Below are positions 1 to 9,673 of a stretch of DNA of 64,000 nt, one piece after another (positions within the stretch are counted from its first letter, which is position 1; each line of letters begins with the position of its first letter). The translations under genes and the position numbers were made by a program. Where the stretch lies: the NCBI GenBank assembly GCA_034766995.1, contig CM068315.1, positions 16,966,010 through 17,030,009 on the forward strand. The letters are read 5' to 3'. The notes beneath the pieces were generated by a model. It was not told the origin of the DNA. It ran no database searches and saw only the letters and a list, made by a program, of their open reading frames with translations. Origin of the DNA: Acanthacorydalis orientalis (taxonomy: Eukaryota; Arthropoda; Insecta; Megaloptera; Corydalidae).

Positions 1-115
1 TTGTAAAAATAACAGTTAATCAGTATTAATTATTAGCTTAAAACTATTACGCAATAATTATTAAATAAATATATTTCAAATATTTTCCTAAGAGTCCCCT
101 TACTTTAGGGTCATC
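1..115. other. AT-rich flank, no gene seen
   Basis: This is short AT-rich sequence upstream of mariner A. No open frame, repeat end or RNA motif is recognised in it. Confidence 0.6.
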
Positions 116-772
116 TACGTGGGTAGTTTGATAAGTTTGGTAAAATTATATAACATGGCGTCATCATTTATTTGGTAGTCACGATTATCAAGTGTCACTT
201 TTCAAACTAGCATAGGCGAAGTTTAGGCAGAAGCGACGCGTTGTTCACGTTCTACAGATTTTTGAAGCGAGCATTGTAGCAATTGCCGAAAAAAAGGAAA
301 ATTGCTTCGATTCGTCACCGTGTATGAAACATGAATCTACCACTACACACCGCAGTCGAAGATGCAGTCAAAGGAGTAGACAACGAGTGATGAAATTGCG
401 CCAAAGAAGATTAAGAACGTTTTGTCTGCTGAGAAGATGATTACCACTGTTTTTTGGAATTCCCGAGGAATTATTCTAATCGACTAGTTAACGAAGGGAA
501 AAACGATAACAAGAACTTATTATACAACATTATCGGACTGTTTGAAAGAAGAACTGAAACAAAAACCGCCGAGATTGGCGCACAAAAAAATGTTATTTGA
601 CCAAAACAATGCGTTGCCTCAGAAACCTACCGTCACAATGGCAAAATTAGGCCACAAATTAGGCTTCGAATTGATTCCTTATCCACCCTATTCTTCGAAT
701 TTAGCCCTATGCGTCTTCTTTCTCTTCCTAAACTTCAAATTTAACTCGGTGGGAAGAAATTCTCGTTGAATG

Positions 773-786
773 AGGATTTCATCGCC
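773..786 (+). repeat. left target-site duplication of the retrotransposon insert
   Basis: AGGATTTCATCGCC is repeated with one mismatch at 1240-1253. Joining the mariner sequence across one copy restores a continuous C-terminal reading. Confidence 0.8.
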
Positions 787-1239
787 AGTTAAACTGGGGT
801 AGTGCATGCATATCACACAGCGCCGAATCCAGCATAGCCTCTCTTACCCAATTCCGACTATTTCCACTGAGTGGTTAGCCCTAGTAACCTGAGTAACCTC
901 ACTGAGGATCGTGTAATCCCGATAATGAGAGGAGTTAGGGATAACGAGAGCAAGAGAATGGTACTCCGAAAAGGAGTTTTGGCATGGGACCAACAACCCC
1001 ACTTCGTAAAATAACAAACGTTACGAAACCTGAAAATAAGCCTCGGACATTGGATTGATGTAACAGCAAACAACCACCAATATGGAATTTGAATTTATAG
1101 ATAATGTAGAGAAGGATACAGTTGAGCTGTTGGGAGTAAGGAACTGGAGAAAGATTACCAGTGAGAGAGATGTTTGAACGTAAAAGAATGAGGAGAACAA
1201 GACTAGATTTGGGCTGTAGCGCCATTGAAGAAGAAGAAC
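787..1239 (+). mobile_element. 5'-truncated non-LTR retrotransposon fragment inserted in mariner A
   Basis: A 453-bp block interrupts the mariner C-terminus. It is bounded by AGGATTTCATCGCC (773-786) and AGGATGTCATCGCC (1240-1253), a 14-bp target-site duplication with one mismatch. It ends in a short GAA-type tail (about 1227-1238). Just before the tail one frame reads LGVRNWRKITSERD (about 1129-1170), like the C-terminal end of insect LINE reverse-transcriptase polyproteins (NWRR...DRDEWR), then RLDLGCSAIEEE. A 5' truncation, a simple tail and a duplication of this length fit target-primed reverse transcription. The clade (RTE, R1 or Jockey type) is undecided. The first ~300 bp are unassigned, so a composite or SINE-like origin is possible. 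Confidence 0.75.
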
Positions 1240-1253
1240 AGGATGTCATCGCC
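1240..1253 (+). repeat. right target-site duplication of the retrotransposon insert
   Basis: AGGATGTCATCGCC is the partner of 773-786. The single T/G difference dates the insertion as not very recent. Confidence 0.8.
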
Positions 1254-1392
1254 GCCGTCAATGCGTATTTTACAGACTTGCTAGACCATGTGTATAGCTC
1301 TCAATGAAGAATATGTTCAGAAATAAAATCATTTTTTCCAAAAAAATGGCGTTTAACTTGCTTTTTATCAAACTTATCAAACAACCATCGTA

Positions 1393-2063
1393 AATATCTG
1401 CTTCCCGCATTCAGCTGATCCTAAAAGAAGACAACTCCCAGAACGAAATACCAACCGGATTATAAGTAAAAAATATTATTATAATAATGGTAAATATATT
1501 TCAAACTTTTGTGTATTTATTATTTATTTAATTATGTTTTTAATTTATTTAATATCACTCGAATAAAACTCGAAATAAATATCAAAAAATTATTTTTTTC
1601 CTGTTTAAAGAATTGAGCAAAAACATCATATCAAATTATTTAATTTTATTTAGAATTTTTATTCCGGATTTATACAGATTAGCAAAAAAATCCTGTAATG
1701 ATTTTGTATTATAAGGTTTTTTATAATAGTTTTTTTTATTAATTATTTGTATTCTATTTATAAACTATTTATATTTGAATTACTTCTAACTTAGAGCATT
1801 ATTTTCGTTTTTCTCGCCTTTTTGCTACTAGTTGTCATAAAAAATATAAAATGTATTTTGTACTACAATGGTATATCTTTGAAAATAATATTTTCGTTTT
1901 TAAACCGGGTTTGGTATTCAAAATAAATAATCACTGTACAAAAATCTACGAAGAAGTTATATAAAATCCTAAAATAAAAATTACTTTATCAATAGTCGAA
2001 ATTAATCTCCAAATATAGATGTCATGTAATAATGAATAGATAGAAGATAAACAAAAATGTGTA

Positions 2064-2068
<5 letters not shown>
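1393..2068. other. AT-rich intergenic or intronic DNA
   Basis: Long A/T runs and short direct repeats only. No coding frame, RNA motif or transposon end is recognised. Confidence 0.5.

Positions 2069-2122
<54 letters not shown>
2069..2122. repeat. (TA)n microsatellite
   Basis: About 26 uninterrupted TA units. Apparent reading frames through such arrays are artefacts. Confidence 0.95.
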
Positions 2123-2126
<4 letters not shown>

Positions 2127-2334
2127 TCAAAACTAATGAATAATATTTGTTGACATTAAAGTATAGATTTACTTTCATCGAAAACATACCATATTTCGAT
2201 CGGTACATTTAATCACAGACGCCATAAATCAATTACGAATTTCCAAGCAACATCTCGATACGATCTTTGTACTCGTACAACGCACATAATAAGAATACTT
2301 ACGTTTAATTTTAAATATCATTTTTCTTCGCCGG

Positions 2335-2560
2335 TTGCACCTGTAAGTCAATTCGGATTGTTCTTACGACATTCTATATTCAAATTTATACACGAGAAAT
2401 ATTTAGCATCATTAAGTCTTCTAACGATACACCGGTCGTCTACAACGAGGTGGAAACATCGAGACGAGGCGCTGAGTGCGCTCCACACAGCCGCTGAGCC
2501 GCTGTTGGCCCACGGGCGGCCGCAGCCGCTTACCGGCACTGATTATTAACGAAACATCGT
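2335..2560. other. GC-rich island, possible promoter or non-coding exon
   Basis: This is sharply more GC-rich than its surroundings, with a core at 2440-2545 holding GCGGCCGC and repeated CCGCTGAGCCGCTG-type motifs. On the minus strand it contains AATCAGTGCCG followed by GTAAGC (about 2528-2544), an initiator-like TCAGT plus a splice-donor-like site. The plus strand has CTGTAAGT at 2341. Open frames of about 63 codons exist on both strands but neither resembles a known protein. A promoter or 5' exon of a host gene, or a conserved element, is possible but unproven. Confidence 0.3.
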
Positions 2561-3118
2561 CATTAAAATACTTGACAGACAAGATCAATACCGCGGACCA
2601 AGAAAGCGTATTTATTTATAATTTCTTAGTGATTTATTAATAACGACAATAGATAAAAACCCGGATATAGTGTAGCGGCTAGGTGGTTATTAGAAGTAAA
2701 TATACTACACATGGAATGATTTATATGCATGTGGATGTTTTGTTTACAGACGTTATTGTTCTCTTAGTGTTAAGGTCGCTTTTAGATTGAGTTATTCGTT
2801 TCATTTTTTTAACATTCGATTTTAATCGATTTTTCATCCATTCATTTATTATTTGTTGGGTTATTGTTATTAATTGTATTTTAATACTTAAGCCTATTTC
2901 TAAAAAAACTTACGTCTAACCCTTTGTTTTTATAATGTTTTTATAGCAATCGTAATTCAAAAATATATTTATTTCCACACTGGTGTAACTTGGTCTAACT
3001 TTACTTTATATTTTCACTATAAATTTTCTTAATATGTGACAAGTATTACGAATTTCAGGGTTTTTTTTAAATTGTATGTATGTATTTGTATGCAAGTTCG
3101 ATATTCGTAAACTATTAT
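2561..3118. other. unassigned AT-rich stretch
   Basis: No gene or repeat is recognised between the GC-rich island and mariner B. It contains short homopolymers and GTAT repeats only. Confidence 0.4.
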
Positions 3119-4386
3119 TACAAGGATAGGGCGAAAACATATGGGATTCACATATAAATGGCGCCACTATGCTCAATATTTTGATATTGTTGCATGATTT
3201 CATTCTACATATGCTTATGTTCGAAGCATCAAGTCAATAAGTTGTTTACTATTGGTTTGATAGCCCACCGAAGTGAACACCTCAAGAATAGTTTTAAAAA
3301 TGGAAAAAGTGGAAATTCGTGCTGTGATTCATTTTTTTTTTGGAAGACTTAAGTATAACTGATATAAAAAAGAGCAGATTTAACGTTGGGAAACTCCTCT
3401 CCATCGAATACAACGGTTAAGAGTTGGGTCGTTGAACTTAAAATGAATCGGACGAGCACTAGTGATGAACCACGCAGTGGATATCCCATTGAAGTGACTA
3501 CACCAGAAATGATTGAAAAAATCTACAAAGTGTTTTGGTCGACCGTAGAGTGAAAGTGAATGAGATATCAGACTTTTTGTATATCAACGGGACGTGTGCG
3601 CAATATCTTGCACGAACATTTGGATATGACAAAGCAGTGTACTAGATGGGTGCCGCGTTTGCTCACACTTGACCAAAAACAATGACGAAAGGATATTTCA
3701 ATCCATTGTTTGCCTCTTTATAAGCGTAATAACCGAATTTTTGCATCGATACATAACCGTAGATGAGACTTGGGTCACTACTGTACTCCTGAGATCAAAA
3801 AATAGTCGAAAAAATGGACCGTGAAAGGCGAAACAGTTACAAAGACGGACAAACAAAAACAATTCGATCGGGTGATAAGGTTATGTTTTTCGAGATACGC
3901 GTGGAATCTTCTTCATTGACTACCTTGAAAAGGGAAAAATAATTAATACCGAGTATTATGCGAACTTATTGCATCATTTGAACGATGAAATCAAGAAAAT
4001 ACGGCCACATTTGTTGAAAAATAAACTGTTACTTCATCATGACAATGCACCAGCCTATACATTAATTGTTCCGATGGCTAAAATCAATGAATTAAAGTTC
4101 AAATTGCTTGCGACAAATTTAGTACCAAGCAAATTCTATCTCTTTTCTAATCTCAAAAAATGTATTAGTGAAAAATATTTGCGTACTTCAATGAAACCAG
4201 CAACGCTATAAATGGTTATTTTGAGAACCTTGACAAATCGGCCTATTAGGCTGATATAACCGTTTTAGAACATCGTTGGGAAAAGTTTATCAAGATAAAT
4301 GGAAATTATGCTGAAAAATAAATGAATATCAATACAAAAAAAAATGTTTTCTTATTCAGGTCCGGAACTTTCACACTATCCTCGTA
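3119..4386 (+). mobile_element. irritans-type mariner relic B, full length
   Basis: The left end TACAAGGATAGGGCGAAA at 3119 pairs with the right end TTTCACACTATCCTCGTA, which finishes at 4386. That gives a ~1.27-kb element with TA at both outer ends, the normal size for mariner. The interior is a transposase relic in one orientation. Conserved blocks (IDYLEKGK, HHDNAPA, WVPRLLT, DQKQ) match the irritans subfamily, the group that includes Himar1. The many stops and frameshifts indicate an old copy. Confidence 0.9.
3300..4321 (+). pseudogene. mariner transposase remnant (irritans type)
   Basis: The reading starts at ATG 3300 with MEKVEIRAVIHF, the usual mariner N-terminus. It continues through STSDEPRSGYPIEV (end of the DNA-binding region), then RVRNILHEHLDM and CTRWVPRLLT (second helix-turn-helix and linker). 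VDETWV near 3760 keeps the first catalytic aspartate. IDYLEKGKIINTEYY and LLLHHDNAPAY keep the second. The third motif reads SKFYLF instead of SDFYLF, so the third aspartate is lost. The C-terminus is HRWEKFIKINGNYAEK, with a stop at 4319-4321. Frameshifts and stops between blocks make it a pseudogene. The open stretch 3969-4211 is its largest intact piece. Confidence 0.88.
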
Positions 4387-4589
4387 TGTAAAATACTAAG
4401 ACTTTAAAATTTGATTAAAATTTATAATGTATTGACAAGATATCTACTCGAATAAGATTATCTTTAAGTTCTTCAATTTTAATTGTTTTATTAAGAAAAT
4501 GTGTGCATTTAAGATTAAAAACCTAAATATCAAAATATAAAAACTTAAAGTCAAAATGAAAACTCGATGCAGTAATTTATATTCGTGAT

Positions 4590-4768
4590 CATGTTGGTCT
4601 TCATTCTTTTGGATCAATTGTCTGTTCTCCACTGCAAGTCTCATCCTCAGGCAGATTTCGAAAATTCGAACAAATCGAAAATCTTCAAAATTTGAGGATG
4701 ATACACGTGCCGAACTTAGTACTAGATAATTGAAACTTAACTGACCCAAAAAGATGAAGACCAACAGG
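4590..4768. mobile_element. small inverted-repeat element, family X, copy 1
   Basis: TGTTGGTCTTCATTCTTTTG at 4593-4612 is mirrored by CAAAAAGATGAAGACCAACA at 4747-4766, giving terminal inverted repeats of about 25-30 bases around ~125 bases of unique sequence. The same ends recur at 9388-9578 and 30535-30609. The sequence just right of this copy (4764-4800: AGGATAATAT, CGAAATCACAGATGTAAAA) reappears left of copy 2 at 9291-9325. No coding content. It behaves like a MITE, but the superfamily is unknown. Confidence 0.55.
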
Positions 4769-4770
4769 AT

Positions 4771-5617
4771 AATATATCAACGAAATCACAGATGTAAAAA
4801 CATTCAGTTATAATTTATATTCATTTCTATGTAAAATATTTCCAAAGTACGGATTAAAAATTGTTAATAAATACATTTTCTAAAAGTAAATTTGCGGTAA
4901 TTCTTAAAATCTGACCGCATATAATTATAAAACAATATAAATTTCTTACAATAAGAAAGCAACGCACCGAATGTTTCATAAAAACAAAACATATAATTAA
5001 ATAACAATAGTGATAAGTGGTTTTCTAGGTATATGCAGCTGATCAATGCTGCACAAAAAAAATCTGGCTAATTATCTTAGTTGCTTGAAGCAAACATGGT
5101 CGTAAACTTAACAGTTTATATACCGAATGTACTTTTTATTACTTATTTTGTTCCTGAAATCTTCTAGATATGACATGTAAGTTGACGTAACAATTTGAAC
5201 ATTTTTACAATTGTAATTATTGGATTAGTTTTTAGATTTTTACAAAAATTATTCTAATTACCAAATAATATAAAAAAATTCTGGATGCTGTTGAAACTTT
5301 GAATTTTTGATAATCATTTTCAAGCATTTCTTAATTATAATTCAGAACCTATTTAATAATATTTTTTCACACGTTTTTTTATGTGACTTTTATGAGATTT
5401 AGTACCAGAATATATACTTCTAGTACTTGAATGTATATATCCAGTAATGGTATATAGCACACACTACTTCCGAAAATCATCATCGTACTTATTACAAAAC
5501 TTAAATTTAGTTACACAATCCCACGGTTTTTCTACATTAGTGTACATCAGTTGCAAACAAAGTGAGTAAATGTTTACTATACATGCTAGAGTCATGTTAA
5601 ATGCTACACTTTTATTC

Positions 5618-5620
<3 letters not shown>
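4771..5620. other. AT-rich stretch, nothing recognised
   Basis: Low-complexity AT-rich sequence with scattered short frames. No transposon end, RNA or coding exon is identified. Confidence 0.45.

Positions 5621-5663
<43 letters not shown>
5621..5663. repeat. (TA)n microsatellite
   Basis: About 21 TA units, directly left of a GC-rich island. Confidence 0.95.
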
Positions 5664-5667
<4 letters not shown>

Positions 5668-5689
5668 ACAAACACATATAGGGTCATAA

Positions 5690-5870
5690 AAGATTGAGGT
5701 GCTCTGTTCCGCAACATAATCTGCCTCGGGGGACGTTACCTCGCCGCGCCAAGACCCAGTGATTACCGGCTTCAGATACCGGCATAATGAGAAGGAATTG
5801 CCAGCCGCCGACATATAGCGGTCAGTCAGCTAGTAAAAACAGTTACAGACGCCGCTGAAACTCAGTATCT
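5690..5870. other. GC-rich island with initiator-like TCAGT repeats
   Basis: About half GC in a ~25% GC neighbourhood. It has CTCGGGGGACGTTACCTCG near 5727-5745, paired CCGGCTTCAGATACCGGC, and GGTCAGTCAGCTAG at 5820-5833, containing two arthropod-initiator-like TCAGT words. A similar GTCAGTCAGTCAGCC occurs in the island at 46410. No convincing protein is encoded. A promoter, 5' UTR or conserved element are all possible. Confidence 0.28.
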
Positions 5871-6527
5871 ACTTCTTTTCATGTTTTCGTGTCGACAGAA
5901 TACTAAACAACGAAATATATGTATTGAAAAACTATGTATACCAATTCAAAATTCTATAAGATGTACATAATAATAATTATTATTCGTTTCACAAAAAAAA
6001 ACCGTGACGGTAATTAACAATTCTTTAAAAAAAGTGTATTCCTCGTTTGATTCATTTGATGATTTTGTATCCAATTTCGATAAAATAACATTGCAGATTT
6101 CATTAAGTGGATTTGTTTTAAGGTCAGTGTATGAAAATAAGTTTGAAACAGTGTTTCAGAATCGAAACTTGCTTAGAAATTGTAATATTGAGACCGGTAC
6201 GGAAAATATAAACTAGCTGAAACTATTCCAGTATTTGTAAAGAATCATAAATGGAAAAAGCAGAGAAAACTTCAGTTCAAACGGTCAACTGAAAGACGGA
6301 TCCAAACTTCCGATAAAAAAGTAAATGTCAAATATGTCTACAGAGAACTTTACTAAAATGTATATTTTTTTCTTTTTTCTTAAAAAAACTTTCACTCAAT
6401 TCAATCGTATTACATGATATTTGTCAAGAAATACAAAATGTCGGTATTTATTTATCATATTATATACTAAAACGATATAAAACAAAGATTTATAAATATT
6501 TTTTACTAACATTAATAGAAAATTTAT
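5871..6527. other. unassigned AT-rich stretch
   Basis: A 70-codon plus-strand frame at 6004-6216 shows no family resemblance and a composition like its surroundings, so it is not called a gene. Nothing else is recognised. Confidence 0.4.
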
Positions 6528-6529
6528 AC

Positions 6530-6585
<56 letters not shown>

Positions 6586-6641
6586 TATATGTATATATGT
6601 ATATATGAATATATGAATATATGAATATATGAATATATGTA

Positions 6642-6678
<37 letters not shown>

Positions 6679-6689
6679 CCATATGTATA
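6528..6689. repeat. compound (TA)n / (GAATATAT)n repeat
   Basis: A long TA array is followed by about five GAATATAT-type octamers and a second TA run. It directly abuts the left end of mariner C. Confidence 0.93.
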
Positions 6690-7992
6690 TACGAGGGTGA
6701 TTTGAAAAGTTCGCGGCTTAACAAATAAATAGCTGTAATGTTTTAAATATTTATAGCGCATTAAAAAGAGAAATATATCTTATATATAACCTTAAAGTTT
6801 ATAATTAATATGTCAAGCAGTTCGTTGCAAGCATCAATTTAAATAAAGCTCTGTTTGTGCCGTTGTTGAAATAGATAAAGTTGAACCTCGTGCGGTGATA
6901 ATATTTTTTGTCAAAAAAGGCTTAACACCAACAGAAATTTTTAATGAGATGAAAAATGTACCGGGTGATCGTGCACCTTCGTGCACAACCATACAGAAGT
7001 GGGCAGCTGAATTTAAATATGGCCGTGCAAGTTTAGAAGATAATCCACGTAGTGGACGTCTGAAAACTGCAACGACAGAAGAAATCATCCACAAAGTGCA
7101 CGATATTGTCTTACAGGATCGGAGATTGAAGGTGTCCGAAATTATTGAGGTTTTGGGTGTCTTAGATGAATGAGTGTATCAGATCCTAACTGAAGAGTTA
7201 GGTATGAAAAAGTTATCGGCAAGTTGTGTGCCAGATTTTCTGACAATCGATCATTAACACATTCGATTACAAATTTCTCAAGACCGTTTGAATCAATTTA
7301 AAAGGGGTATAACTGACTTTTCCGGCCATTTGTGACTACAAAGGAGATTGGGTTTAACAATTATAACTCCAGAGTCAAAACAATAACACAGCAATGGAAG
7401 TATGGTGATTTCCCCGCTATCAAAACAAGGAAAATCAGTTTTATCCGTTGGAAAAGTTATGACTTCAATTTTGTGGGATGTTAAAAGGACCTTGCTAATT
7501 GAATACCTTCCAAAGGGTCAAACGATAACAGGAGAGTATTATTCTAAACTTCGGAATCGACTCAATAAAATAAAATAATTCGTGAAACAAGACCAGATTT
7601 ATCATAGAAAAAAATCATTTTCTATCAGGAAAATGCACACCTTCATACAAGTGTTGTTTCCATGGAAAAACTTACTGAATTGAAGTATGACTTGCTGCTC
7701 CATCCAAGCTATTCTCCAGATTTGGCCCTCTCAGATTTCTATCTGTTCCCAAAACTTAAAAATTCATTGGTGGTAAGCGATTTTCGTCAGATAAAGAACT
7801 GATAGTAACAGTGAATCGCTATTTTGAGGACCTCCAAGAAAAGGATTTCCGAGACGGCATAAAAGCACTAAAGCATCGTTGGATAAAGCGCATTGAAGTT
7901 CCAGGGGTACCATATTGAAAAATAAAAGTAATTTAAAGACACAAGTTATATTATTTCATAGTTAGACAGTGAACTTTTCAAATTGCCCTCGT
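6690..7992 (+). mobile_element. mariner relic C, full length, inserted in a (TA)n array
   Basis: The left end CGAGGGTGATTTGAAAAGTTC begins at 6692. The right end GAACTTTTCAAATTGCCCTCG finishes at 7991. These give inverted repeats of about 21 bases with two mismatches and TA-type junctions. The ~1.3-kb length is that of an intact mariner. Both flanks are long (TA)n, so the element entered a TA microsatellite or the arrays grew afterwards. The interior carries a frameshifted DD34D transposase. Lineage differs from A and B by end sequence and protein. Confidence 0.9.
6865..7918 (+). pseudogene. mariner transposase remnant (lineage C)
   Basis: The N-terminus reads VEIDKVEPRAVI (6865 onward), with the initiating ATG lost. 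An open segment to 7173 covers the first helix-turn-helix, LEDNPRSGRLKTATT and part of the second. ILTEELGMKKLSAS follows after a stop. The first catalytic motif is degraded: the DETW site near 7340 reads KEIGF. LIEYLPKGQTITGEYY is recognisable near 7495-7540. The HQDNAP site reads YQENAH, so D is replaced by E. YSPDLALSDFYLFPKLK keeps the third aspartate. The reading ends HRWIKRIEV...Y with TGA at 7916. It is dead as an enzyme. Confidence 0.87.
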
Positions 7993-7993
7993 G

Positions 7994-7995
<2 letters not shown>

Positions 7996-8064
<69 letters not shown>

Positions 8065-8078
8065 TATGTATATGTATA
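7996..8078. repeat. (TA)n microsatellite right of mariner C
   Basis: Almost pure TA with two TG interruptions. It begins 4 bases after the mariner end. Confidence 0.95.
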
Positions 8079-8214
8079 AAATTTATCTAGTATATATTGC
8101 TGTACCATATTTAAAGTTAACCCTAATTACTTTTTCCTTATCAGTATAAAATCAAACAGTCATCTTGGTATACTACATCCACAACAAATAAACTACATCT
8201 AAGTCTATGTATAC

Positions 8215-8220
<6 letters not shown>

Positions 8221-8281
<61 letters not shown>

Positions 8282-8314
8282 ATGTATGTGTGTGTATGTG
8301 TGTGTGTATGTGTA
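8221..8314. repeat. (TA)n followed by (TG)n-rich microsatellite
   Basis: About 26 TA units followed by TATG/TGTG repeats. Confidence 0.94.
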
Positions 8315-8319
8315 GTTGT

Positions 8320-9387
8320 ATATAAATTGACAGAAAGCAATCCACTTGTCAATGAAATCCATTTTCAATTCCATGTTGCTATACGTATTTGAGAACAAAT
8401 TAATTGAAAACTTTCATTTAATGATAATGACATGACGATGCGTAATGATCAGAATACAATGTAAATATATTATATATATTTACAACAATAACCTGTCACA
8501 GTTGGTTATTAGTTTAACATCGTAATGTATATTAAAATCGCCGCGGTGATAGATTGAAAAAGTTGCTTTTATTTTTGTCGGTTTGAACATATAATGTAGT
8601 GAGAGAAGAAAGCAATTGTCTGCAGATACGTGCAACGACGATAGAACCTTTCAGGTGGTATACCTGATCTCGATGTCAAGATTCAATAGGTTTATATTGT
8701 GCGTATATTTTCCTAAATTGGAGATTTTTTGTTAAAAAAAAGTATGTTTTTTTCAGGGTTCATAACGATTAGATTAATAATTATATTTTAAGTATTTATA
8801 GCATACAACTGTTTTATAGTGTCAATAAATATTAGTATTATCTGCAAAGGATAGAATTTATAAAAAAATCTTATTTTATATGCCATAACTACTGATTTTT
8901 TTAATAACTCGTAAACTTGTTTAATAATTATATTTACTATCGTACTTTTTATAATCATAGGCAATCCTCTGTTTTGTATTACTCAGTTAGTTAGTTTAGT
9001 TTTATATTTGTTATTACATATAGTAATTATTATTAGTAGTAATAGTATTTATTATCAGATATTTAAATTTTAATCTCACTTGAAAATATTGAAAAAGTAA
9101 ATTTAGTTGTTAATTTCCAAATTTAGCTCCATTATTTAACCTAGTGGTGTCTTTGTAAATCATACAAGTCCTTGTCAATCAAGACTATTTTCAGCTCTTG
9201 AGTCATTCTCAGAGAGCTGTAACTCGGGAATCGAATCAAAATTAGTCATAGCAGAGAGATATTCTTTCTATACGAACATAAAACCACCAGGATAATACTT
9301 TAACGAAATCATAGATGTAAAACACACAATTTATTGTTTTAATTATAATTTGAAATTTTTACACGTATGATCCAATTTATACATTGA
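8320..9387. other. AT-rich stretch; part matches the flank of family X copy 1
   Basis: Mostly low-complexity AT-rich sequence. The part at 9287-9330 (CAGGATAATACTTTAACG, AAATCATAGATGTAAAA) resembles 4764-4800, so this repeat family extends beyond its inverted ends or was duplicated in tandem here. No gene recognised. Confidence 0.4.
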
Positions 9388-9578
9388 CCTGTTAGTCTTC
9401 GTCTTTTTGCATCAACTGTTTGTTCTCCCCTATTAGTTTCAGTACGAGTATCAACCTTACTTAGATGTTAAATACATTCAATATTCTTCAATATCTGCTT
9501 GAAGATGGCACTCGCGCTTAAATTAGCAATATTGGAGAACAAAAACTCAACTGATTCAGAATATGGAAGACCAGGAGG
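9388..9578. mobile_element. small inverted-repeat element, family X, copy 2
   Basis: CCTGTTAGTCTTCGTCTTTT at 9388 and the right-end GGAAGACCAGGAGG at 9565-9578 are imperfect inverted partners. Inner parts also pair (TGTTTGTTCTCC at 9418 with GGAGAACAAAAACTCAACTG near 9535). The ends match copy 1 at 4590-4768. No coding sequence. Confidence 0.5.
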
Positions 9579-9673
9579 ACTGTTTACTAATTATGTATCA
9601 CTTATATTCATTATTATATTATAAATCACAAAATTTATCAAAATATTTATAATTCCAAAACCAGTTTATTACA

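Larger units (their letters stand above)
316..1310 (+). pseudogene. mariner transposase remnant (lineage A)
   Basis: This is the decayed catalytic half of a DD34D transposase, in pieces. The first motif reads ET-IYHYTPQSK at about 323-355 with a stop inside it. At 542-769 an open stretch carries LFDQNNALPQ, the remains of the usual HQDNAP motif, where the aspartate position now reads N. PYSSNLALCVFFLF is the remains of PYSPDLAPCDFFLF, with the third catalytic aspartate replaced by V. The C-terminal stretch resumes after the insert at 1240 (IAAVNAYFTDL). At least two catalytic residues are lost and several stops interrupt the frame, so no working enzyme is encoded. Confidence 0.85.
116..1392 (+). 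mobile_element. mariner lineage A, internally deleted, interrupted by a retrotransposon fragment
   Basis: Inverted ends match over about 28 bases: the left end carries GTTTGATAAGTTTGGTAAA at 126-144, and the right end is its near reverse complement at 1364-1392. Both outer ends are TA, the mariner target dinucleotide. Inside is a decayed transposase with the DETW-like segment, a KELKQK...H-K-LF segment and a C-terminal PYSS...FFLF segment. Without the 453-bp insert at 787-1239 the element is only about 824 bp, against about 1.3 kb for intact mariners. The helix-turn-helix part and the linker are gone, deleted somewhere near 230-300. A second, differently deleted copy lies at 51821. Inactive relic. 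Confidence 0.88.

Noticed and set aside
4444..4764. 106-codon minus-strand frame
   Set aside because: It crosses the inverted-repeat element (family X) from end to end, so it is an incidental frame within a repeat.
6004..6216. 70-codon frame with a protein-like appearance
   Set aside because: It does not begin with ATG, composition equals that of its surroundings, and no motif is present.
7996..8078. TA arrays as a replication origin or matrix attachment region
   Set aside because: TA arrays are spread through the whole window, so none stands out, and sequence alone cannot support such a role.
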